A stretch of 64,000 nt of DNA from Lytechinus variegatus (Eukaryota > Echinodermata > Echinoidea > Temnopleuroida > Toxopneustidae): the NCBI RefSeq assembly GCF_018143015.1, contig NC_054757.1, positions 9,062,001 to 9,126,000 of the forward strand, read 5' to 3'. Each line of letters starts with the position of its first letter. The stretch's first letter is position 1. Positions 58,601 through 64,000 of this stretch are shown in pieces. The notes beneath the pieces were generated by a model that ran no database searches, was not told the origin of the DNA, and was given only the letters and a program-made list of their open reading frames with translations. The translations under genes were made by a program, and so were the position numbers.

Positions 58601-61227
58601 ACACCGTAGCTCGCATTACATTATTATTGTGGATTTAGTGTCTCATGATATCTCACTTTGAATTTTGAAAATATGGAACTGACCAGTGTTCAGGAATGAA
58701 TAGAGACAGTGGCAGAGACACTTGTGTCCAGAATCACCATAGACCAAGACATTGGCCTTTGATAAGAGACAGTGACCAGGACGGTATCGCTCAAGACACT
58801 CGATATGAAACCACCAGTTGTTTATGCACATATATCCCTTCCGTGTTCTCAATCAATCACATGATTGCAATCGTAGTTTCCAAATTTATTTCCTGGTTTC
58901 ACTCATTTTATCATTATATCATTATCATCATCATTATGACCATCATCATCGTCATCACCATCATCATCATAATCATCATCGTAATCATCATGATTATCAT
59001 CAATATCATCAACATCATCATCACCACCATCAACATCATCACCATCATCATCACCATATTTTATTTGATCATATCTTAACCATGGCATTACCACCACATC
59101 CACCACACTACCGAAAGATTGAAGTTAAGCAGTGAGCCGAGTTCATCAAAATCGAGATCTTCAGTGTCTCGCTGACGTTTGACTGAGTACGACATAAGAC
59201 TAGGACATAGGCAACCAAGACCGAAATGAGACATGAGACACACAATGACAGTCGAGAGACATGTCTTGGGACACCCAACTGTGGAACCGCTGGAATTTAA
59301 TTACTTATACGTTACTTATATATGATCTGTATATTCTTCAGATATACATTTCCAATGGGGGCTGTTTCACAAAGAATTTAGTGTGACTTCGACTCATGCG
59401 TAGATACCAACTTGCATTAACGCACAATCTAATCGATAGATATGCATGTCCAGCATGATCTGACCAATGAGGTATTGCATTATGAACGCCTAGCTTAGCC
59501 GGGTAATATAGGAGCGCCTTGAGCACCTAACAAGGTGGATATGTGCGCAATATAAATACCCTATATTATTATTATTTTATATCACTTGATACAATGTATA
59601 CGGAGAAGAATTCACTGAATATTACATTATGCATGAGATTATTCATTCTGCTATTTGTTTTAATTACATTGTTCTTTTTATTTGATTACAGTCTGCTCAC
59701 AGTATACGAGGGAGGTTATCTGGCAGTAAGGAAGGCAGGTTATGTAAGTATTTCTTATATTAAAGTACTTGATAGTTTGATATATTATAATTTGAAATGT
59801 CATTAGGCTTGAAGCTAAATTGAAGATTGATTACTCTTTATTTGTGATTAGGAAATAAGATGGTAGCAGTAGATTATTTTGTATAAATGGTTCCAAGAAT
59901 TGCATTATCTGTGTTCACTCTTAGTATCATACGCTCATTTCTACGTTCTCTTATCAATACAAATTATTCATAAATTCTATTTTCTTGACACACCTTACCG
60001 TTACATATCCATCTAATTGCATATGATACTGTGTCAGTGCAATTCATTCATGAACTCTATGTTTCTGTACACACAGCTGCTCATTTTCCAAGTCTCTTGT
60101 CAGTACAAACAGTTATTGAATAGTGAATTTTTCTTAGTTACCCTGGACTGTAGTAACATCTCTATCTGGTTTGGATGAGACCTTGTGCCAGTTCGAACTA
60201 TTCTTGAACTCTAGTTTCTTTGCTCACCATGCTGTAAACCAACACCTCCAGTAACGCACATGTATCTAAATTTCCTTTGATCTTATAATAGGAATGTCTT
60301 TCTATTCCTTCTATCTCTTGTCCGTACACACGATTCAGGAATTGTCTATTTTTCTTTGTTCACCCTGTAGTAACATCTCCAGCTCATCGTCTGCCTCCGG
60401 TGACCAAGCCACCTGTCAGCTCCACAAAGAAGAAGGCGAGTAAGAGATGCTTTCTCTGCAACAAGAAGACTGGCCTTGCCACCAGTTACTCATGCAGGTA
60501 AGACAGGTCTCTTCCATTACACGAAGACCCTGTAACGTGAAGCTCAGCAATTGATCACAGGGCTGATTTCTACGATTGATTGCATTGGTTTTTGTGTATG
60601 ATCGATCGCAAAGACAACCCCACGATCAATCACAAAGCTTTATGTTACAGGGCCCTATGGTCGTTTCATAATGCTGTTTGTAAGTTATGAATAACTGTTA
60701 AGAATGATGGGTGACCCTTTGCTGTGCTCATCTCATTGAGACACCCCAAATATTCCCTATTTATCAACAGGGTTGAACTTTCTATAATACTCATTTAATC
60801 ACTACATATGACAAACTTTGCTCCAAAATCCTTATTTGTACCAAGAATTTGAATATGAAAAGATCAAATTTCCCCTTGAGCTGGTTGGAATACTTCCCAC
60901 TCAAGAAAGGATCACCAGTCTTGTATAATTAATAAACAGTTCCATGAATTATTCATAATCTATTGATAAATCCAGTTATTCAAATCTTCTTGCCTGATGT
61001 ACATTTGCTCCAGCCTAGACAAAACTTATTTTCTACTCAAGCTTTGAATAATCGCTGTCTTTTTTTTACTCTTCCTACTTCCTATTTACAGGTGTGGCCA
61101 TAATTTCTGTGCCAGTCATCGCTACGCGGAAGCCCACAACTGCGGCTATGATTACAAAACAGAAGGAAGGAAACTCCTGGAACAGAGCAATCCCCTCGTC
61201 AGTGCACCAAAACTACCCAAGATTTAA
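43473..61227 (+). CDS. ZFAND4: ZFAND4-type ubiquitin-like / AN1 zinc finger protein (9 exons, complete)
   Basis: Exons 43473-43638, 46048-46123, 47351-47418, 49213-49402, 56763-56919, 57332-58186, 59692-59743, 60371-60497 and 61092-61227 join with GT-AG borders and consistent phases to 1827 nt (608 aa plus stop). Residues 22-97 form a ubiquitin-like domain ending in MRGG. Residues 105-166 hold a conserved block starting PMEDPAIREMAEYMEANKEE. Residues 167-545 are an acidic, then Ser/Thr/Pro-rich disordered region. Residues 548-581 are a perfect AN1 finger (C548, C551, C563, C565, C570, H573, H579, C581). The domain order UBL...AN1 is that of ZFAND4 (ANUBL1); the human protein is somewhat longer (about 730 aa). 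Its cellular role is poorly known, with ubiquitin/proteasome-related binding inferred from its domains. Start chosen as the first ATG after an in-frame TGA (43434-43436). Confidence 0.92.
43776..44403. repeat. inverted-repeat segment in ZFAND4 intron 1
   Basis: GGTTGGAACTACC followed by TTATCGACCACCT at the left pairs with AGGTGGTCGATATG and GGTAGTCTCACC at the right (about 44377-44403). An inner pair, TCTTTTGAAACCGACCACC (43980) and GGTGGTCGGTTTCAAAAGA (44360), shares the same half-site. So it is a small fold-back with a duplicated arm motif. Confidence 0.6.
44405..44948. repeat. fold-back element in ZFAND4 intron 1, related to 8454-8802
   Basis: Arms 44405-44524 and 44798-44905 are complementary: CTTCTTCATCATTGACGTC, ACACTGTTCCCATA, GTGTCTTAAGCGAAGGACAA and the AAAGATGGATTTCCCTAGG hairpin occur in each. 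The loop carries the GATTTCTTACCTAG / GCGTCGACCCTTGAACCGCT blocks shared with the KAT8 intron copy. Confidence 0.75.
44947..45200. repeat. GTGTCCGGAC-bordered repeat, copy 2 (ZFAND4 intron 1)
   Basis: Inverted relative to 28785-28988: GGTCGGGTGTCCGGACACTT, GAAGCCTTTTTTT, TTGGATTACACTAATTTATG, TAATATTTCCTAATAGTTTG and AATTGATGAAATTTCCCTTG. It abuts the 44405-44948 fold-back. Confidence 0.6.
45391..45492. repeat. third copy of the GATTTCTTACC ... GACCCTTGAACC block
   Basis: AGAGATTTCTTACCAGAC, ACATGTATATTGTAAACA, TAGGCTTGACCCTTGAACCC and ATATGACGTAC match 44608-44714 in order, strongly diverged. Same orientation as that copy. Confidence 0.6.
46048..46123 (+). CDS. ZFAND4: ZFAND4 exon 2
   Basis: Second part of the UBL: IPISQQHLIWRSVELEDDYC and LQDY, equivalent to the ubiquitin segment around IPPDQQRLIF. 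Acceptor CTTGCAG, donor GTAAGG. Confidence 0.93.
46204..46767. mobile_element. fold-back element family B (ZFAND4 intron 2)
   Basis: Left end AAGGTCAAGTCCACCCCAGG, right end GGGGTGGACTTGTC. Arms carry ATCAAAATCGGATCTTGTA and its complement; the loop carries the TTCATGGAGGAAATAATCG block of the family. Confidence 0.85.
47351..47418 (+). CDS. ZFAND4: ZFAND4 exon 3
   Basis: End of the UBL: IPPSASLKLVLAMRGGPINT. The MRGG matches the position of the ubiquitin C-terminal LRGG. Acceptor AAAATAG, donor GTGAGT. Confidence 0.92.
47826..49070. repeat. element with GGGCAAG palindromes (ZFAND4 intron 3)
   Basis: Left cluster 47836-47922: CTTGCCCGATTGCCCGGGGC, CGGGCAAGC and TTGCCCGATCGGGCAAGTGG. Right cluster 48984-49045: TTGGGCAAGC, TCGGGCAAGC and CTTGCCCTGTTGGGCAAGTG. 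Between them lie GGTACGG/CCGTACC pairs (47935-48090) and a CA microsatellite (48836-48882). Looks like a ~1.2-kb element with repeated palindromic termini; borders approximate. Confidence 0.5.
48836..48882. repeat. (CA)n / (CG)n microsatellite
   Basis: ACACCCACACAAACACACGC followed by GCGCGCACGC and more CA units. Simple repeat within ZFAND4 intron 3. Confidence 0.9.
49213..49402 (+). CDS. ZFAND4: ZFAND4 exon 4
   Basis: Encodes PMEDPAIREMAEYMEANKEE, then a strand-rich segment TLLVFREGDQLNFFRVVDRG, ending LTPLSESL. This block follows the UBL in ZFAND4 proteins. Acceptor TTGACAG, donor GTGAGG. Confidence 0.92.
49903..50306. repeat. possible fold-back element, TTTAAAGGTAAATGC type
   Basis: The left end CTTTAAAGGTAAATGCTAG and right end TTTCTCTTTAAAC resemble the TTAAAGG...CCTTTAA ends of families B-D. 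The interior (GAGAAATCAGCAAATAAGC) pairs only weakly. Decayed or a separate family. Confidence 0.35.
51454..51605. mobile_element. 152-bp palindromic MITE, copy 1 (ZFAND4 intron 4)
   Basis: Ends CCATGGTCACATTTGCTCTA and complement TAGATCAAATGTGACCAAG, then CGGCGAGTCGACAACAGCCG against CGGCTGTTGTCGACTTGCCG. The loop contains TTTTTTGTACCAACTACATA and AGGTGGTTTGAAT. Confidence 0.85.
51627..51766. repeat. 140-bp imperfect palindrome
   Basis: CCTGTTAAAACCAGAGAA and TTCTCTGGTTTTAACAGG pair perfectly around AATAT...CTATTG. The outer arms CACAACTCTTTGAATCACT and AGTGAGTCAAAGAATTGTG pair with mismatches. It directly follows the MITE at 51454. Confidence 0.75.
52026..52638. mobile_element. fold-back element family B (ZFAND4 intron 4)
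   Basis: The ends AAAGGTCAAGTCCACCTCAG and GGGGTGGACTTGTCCTTTAA are inverted. Arms hold ATTTCACCAAAATCGGATGT and ATCCGATTTTGATGAAATTT, and AGTCAATGACGTCAATCACT against AGTGATGTCATCAACTCTC. The loop has AGGACCTCATTGCCTGAAG and CACGTGTTCAGGGAGGAAT. Confidence 0.85.
52686..53276. mobile_element. 591-bp element with G/C-tract termini and 8-bp TSD
   Basis: Begins with CCGGGGG... and GCACCTACATTGACGAGTGG, and ends with CCACTCGTCGATGGAAGTGC and a C-run. It is flanked by TTAGATTG on both sides (52678-52685 and 53277-53284), a perfect 8-bp duplication. The interior is repetitive, with words of the type ACACTACGTGTTTAGAG and TTCGATTTGCGTG. No coding potential. Confidence 0.8.
53328..54355. mobile_element. 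fold-back family B split by a nested family C element, with 23-bp tandem repeats
   Basis: The family B loop and arm (TTTCCACATGTTCAGGGAGG, GAAATAGTGAGTGGATGATG) run to about 53510. A complete family C element occupies 53525-54118, and family B resumes (CCAGGATAACTATTTTGTG...) and ends GAGGTGGACTTGTCCTTTA. In the right arm the 23-base unit GAACTTTAAAATGTCATTTTG-AT is repeated four times (54182-54275, first unit slightly different). Confidence 0.8.
53525..54118. mobile_element. fold-back element family C, complete copy, nested
   Basis: The ends TTAAAGGGGAATGAAACCTT and AAGGTTTCATTCTCCTTTAA are inverted. Arms hold AAGTTTGAGAAAAATCAGAC, ATTGCAATCACTAATACCAT and GATATGTGATGTCACATG with complements. 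Confidence 0.85.
55630..55788. mobile_element. 159-bp palindromic MITE, copy 2, opposite orientation (ZFAND4 intron 4)
   Basis: Ends CCTTGGTCACATTTGTTCTA and complement TAGAACAAATGTGACCAAGG. The loop reads ATTCAAACCACCTATATGTA and TGGTACAAAAAAATG, the reverse complement of the loop of the 51454-51605 copy. So the two were inserted in opposite directions. Confidence 0.88.
56763..56919 (+). CDS. ZFAND4: ZFAND4 exon 5
   Basis: Encodes an acidic run (GEEEEEEKK), a Pro-rich turn and MGKMKLLRAKMENLSVGKK, a short basic helix. Follows a 7.36-kb intron full of fold-back elements. Donor GTAGAT is weak compared with the others. Confidence 0.85.
57332..58186 (+). CDS. ZFAND4: ZFAND4 exon 6 (long, low-complexity)
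   Basis: 285 codons rich in Ser, Thr, Pro, Arg and Asn; likely disordered linker between UBL and AN1. The minus-strand open frames over it are shadows. Acceptor TTGCTAG, donor GTAAGT; the frame would stop shortly after the donor (58214-58216) if unspliced. Confidence 0.88.
58915..59060. repeat. imperfect (CAT/ATC)n tract in ZFAND4 intron 6
   Basis: About 145 bases of CATCAT, ATCATC and ACCATC words with interruptions. Frames across it are artefacts. Confidence 0.9.
59692..59743 (+). CDS. ZFAND4: ZFAND4 exon 7
   Basis: 17 codons plus one base: SAHSIRGRLSGSKEGRL. Short, basic, linker. Acceptor GATTACAG, donor GTAAGT; phase 0 in, +1 out. Its inclusion is inferred from splice signals and phase. 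Confidence 0.7.
60371..60497 (+). CDS. ZFAND4: ZFAND4 exon 8
   Basis: Encodes TSPAHRLPPVTKPPVSSTKK, then the first half of the AN1 finger, RCFLCNKKTGLATSYSC. Acceptor CCTGTAG; a second acceptor (TCTCCAG, exon start 60383) 12 bases downstream keeps the same phase. Donor GTAAGA. Confidence 0.9.
60661..60965. repeat. decayed third copy of the 1454/24214 MITE (ZFAND4 intron 8)
   Basis: GTCGTTTCATAATGCTGTTTG, TAAGAATGATGGGTGACCCTT and TGTGCTCATCTC follow the left half of the family. GGATCACCAGTCTTGTATAA and AAACAGTTCCATGAATTATT follow the right half. The centre is longer than in the good copies. Confidence 0.55.
61092..61227 (+). CDS. ZFAND4: ZFAND4 exon 9 and stop
   Basis: Second half of the AN1 finger, CGHNFCASHRYAEAHNCGYD, then a tail ending SAPKLPKI before TAA at 61225-61227. 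The C-terminal NPLVSAPKLPKI-type tail is typical of the family. Confidence 0.95.
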
Positions 61228-64000
61228 CATTACGTCTCCTATATTCAAAATGTGTCACATATTATTACGTTACTGCATATAAGAAAATGTTTCAGAAGGG
61301 AGATTATGTAAGGTAAAATAATATATTCATAGTAGACAGGAACAACATCGATGATTTTAAGAGTCATTTATTAATCAGAAAGAGGATTAGATGGAATCAG
61401 CATTGATTTTGCACAGAGTGCATCCAGAGTGTTAGGATTAATTATAATTCGGATAAAGTGTGTTCATACTCGCATCAGAAACGTTCAACACAAAGAGCTT
61501 TAATCTTTGCACTAATGTACATACCACTATTATCATAACACATTGATATTTGTGTACCTACCTTTTGAGCAAAGCCACTCGGACTCAATATATTATACTT
61601 CTTAACCTTCTATCCTGATTCCTATTCTAAGGACTTGATGGATTGATTCAAAGCATGCTATTTATCATACTCATGGAGTAGATTGAAAAGTACTACCATT
61701 GTATCAGTTTACCTCTTAAATTAATTATCCAGGTTGTGACTGATCGTCCAAACTTTACTCTGTGTACCCAAAGCTTTAGTTGAACAAAAGTACGCAACAT
61801 ATATAACCATTCTGAATTTATTATACATGTAGAGGAATGTCTTGTACTTCATTAGAACTCATTTTGAGGAGGAAAAAAGCAACTACACAATGAGTTCTTT
61901 ATTTTTGAAAGAAAACATTTGAAAACTTCACTATGATTGATGTCGGGGCTTAAATTTTGAATGCTGCAAATATAAGCTTTTACAGGAGTATTCATACTGC
62001 TGAATACTATGTAAGTTGTTTTTAAAAAATCAATGATTATAACTTTTACCACACGAGAAACAGTTGACTAATAATTGTCATGTGGTTTAGAATGCATATA
62101 ACTTTGTTAAAGATAACATGCAGAAGCTAACTAAAAAGGAAAAAGTGCAAACATATTATCTTATTGACAACAACCTAAATCTTTCCATAAGAATGGGTCT
62201 AAATTACTTGTTTGTATGAAAGAATTGCAAAATATGAATGTCAAAATAACTGCAACTGCTGTGTACTGTACTTCATGAGGTTTTGCGTATTTGGTGGTTG
62301 TTTTTGTGTTTGCCATTGTTGTGGTTGAAAAGGTAGTTCTTTGAAACACAGTGTCACTAAAGATATAGACAAAAATATTCATTCCAGTATGGTTCAATAG
62401 ACTGTTGAGCAGAGCTTACTGTTTATAACACTACCACATGGTACATGCTAAAAGCTAATGGACAAGAATTAAGTGTTTGGAATCATCGTTTGGAAGTTCC
62501 CAAGTCATACTTTTATTCTGTCTGAGAAGTTAGCCAATAAGCAGGGGAGTGTTGTCATGAAGTCAATATTCTGTGATTTTCACTGACTGATTTTGTTCTC
62601 AGCCAATCAGGTGTGAGTATTTTAGTAGCTTATAACAACTGTCAGTGAAAGATCACCGAGTATATGTTGCATGAAATGCTCCCCAGTTCATTTCCCCTTC
62701 TTTAATCCAGTATATCGCATAGAGGCAGTATATGAATACAATCATTTTTTTTAAGGATTCTGTTTTGTTACATGTACTTATCTAATATTTAACATATCCA
62801 CAAAGATTCACAACAGCTGTATAGCTTTCCTTTATTATTTGTGGTAGTTACTGGAAGTGAAAATCATTCTTAATTACCATCATTGCTTTCCAAATTATGA
62901 AATATGAAATTAATTACTGTATTAAAAAACAATGTTGCATATATTCCTTTGATAAACTACAGATTTGTTTGCAAGATGTTTGTGCCAAATAGTAGTACTC
63001 ATTTACACAAACAAGCCGTATTTGATTATTTGAAACACTTAAGTGAAATATAAGTCAATTTCAATTATTGCCCTGAAATAAAGCCTTCAGTCTTACCTGA
63101 TGATATTTTTATTACTATTCTTTTTCTACCAATATTTCCTAATCTTGTCTTCAAGGAATGCTCCTATATTTACAGAATTGAAGGAATTTTAAGAACATGC
63201 ATTTAAAGAAATGTTGGAAATCTACCAAATAGAACCATTTTCAGCATTTCTGATTCACTCAGAGGAAATCTTTGAAAAGATTTCCAGGTTCTCTACATCT
63301 ATTTTGTGTAAATTGTATTTTTCTGTTCACTCATGGTTTCAATAATTGATATATCAAGATAACATGTACAGGTAGAATGCTTGTTCTGTTCCAGTAAAAT
63401 ACCAGCTTTTCACCCTTTTTATAATTCATCTCTTGCTTGCTGATCGTCAAAACGTAAGATGTGCCTTTCTTTGAATTTGTTGTGAATATTTCCCTTCAAA
63501 GCTGTGGTTAATGAATATTTTGTTAAATCTGTACCCTTTAAGCAACTGTTGCATCTAGTATGAATATTCCATGAGTTATTGAATTTCCCCCATAGATCGC
63601 TGTTTCAGTAGAACTATTGAACTCTTAAATTAATGTGTTGAAAATTGAAATAGCCCAGCTAGGCAGCATGAGAAAAAAAATGCTAAGTAGAACGTAATGC
63701 AAATTATTATTTTTTTCTTAGTGTTTTTCAAAGTGAATTAGTCAAAAACACAAAGAAATGATAGAATACCCTAAGTAGGGCTGTGAATCGTCTTGTCTCT
63801 CTCAATCTTCCATTCTTCTTGTCTCCCTCATGTTCTTGTCTTTTTGTTTAAAGTACCTCTATAGTAAAGGAAAGTTGTGAAAACACATAGTACTCTAAAG
63901 AAATATTTGTATTTAATCTTGATGTCCAGTCGTTGCAGCTTCAATTGTATCATAGACCATGCCATTTGTGGAAAGCTGCTGGGGGGATTCTGTAAACAAG
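61228..64000 (+). other. ZFAND4 3' UTR and downstream DNA
   Basis: AT-rich with no further coding exon recognised. A candidate polyadenylation signal AATAAA lies at 63077-63082, which would give a 3' UTR of about 1.85 kb. The end of the transcript could also be earlier, at a variant signal. Confidence 0.4.

Overview
The window is a stretch of animal (metazoan) nuclear genome with spliced protein-coding genes, large introns, dense interspersed repeats and one 500-N assembly gap (15620-16119). The style of repeats (many 500-600 bp fold-back elements carrying a GAAAATTTCATCAAAATCGG core, very frequent TACATGTA and TAGGCCTA words, BEL/Pao and CR1/L2-like retroelements) points to an echinoderm, most likely a sea urchin. 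This assignment is by recollection of repeat style, not by a search.

Three genes can be assembled by eye from exons with consistent splice sites and phases. (1) Minus strand, left edge: the first two coding exons (8868-9009 and 1732-1809) of a MYST-family histone acetyltransferase, best matching KAT8/MOF through its chromo-barrel; the rest of the gene lies beyond base 1. (2) Minus strand, 19914-30153: a complete five-exon cyclophilin A (PPIA-type peptidyl-prolyl isomerase, 164 aa) with every catalytic residue at the human CypA position. (3) Plus strand, 43473-61227: a nine-exon ZFAND4-type gene (608 aa) with an N-terminal ubiquitin-like domain and a C-terminal AN1 zinc finger. The three are unrelated housekeeping-type genes; nothing suggests an operon or joint pathway.

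Layout: 1-1069 LINE 3' end; 1070-9009 kat8 exons 1-2 and their 7-kb intron, packed with nested transposons, including an ~800-bp near-continuous inverted repeat (7588-8391); 9010-13087 upstream DNA with RFX X-box-like palindromes, GGGTTCAA palindromes and decayed tandem repeats; 13088-15619 BEL/Pao retrotransposon gag-protease-pol, broken by a stop and then by the gap; 16120-19913 palindromes and low-complexity DNA; 19914-30153 PPIA; 30154-43472 intergenic DNA with nested DNA transposons, a LINE fragment and a solo LTR; 43473-61227 ZFAND4; 61228-64000 its 3' UTR and downstream DNA.

The striking feature of the window is not a gene but the amount of self-complementary DNA. At least four fold-back families with different terminal repeats share a common internal plan, several copies are nested inside one another, and target-site duplications can be read for at least six insertions (8 bp around 5652-7418, 11560-11857, 34709-37913 and 52686-53276; about 10 bp around 2347-3166; 4 bp around the solo LTR 38524-39122). 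Many copies lie in introns, where transcripts would form long hairpins.
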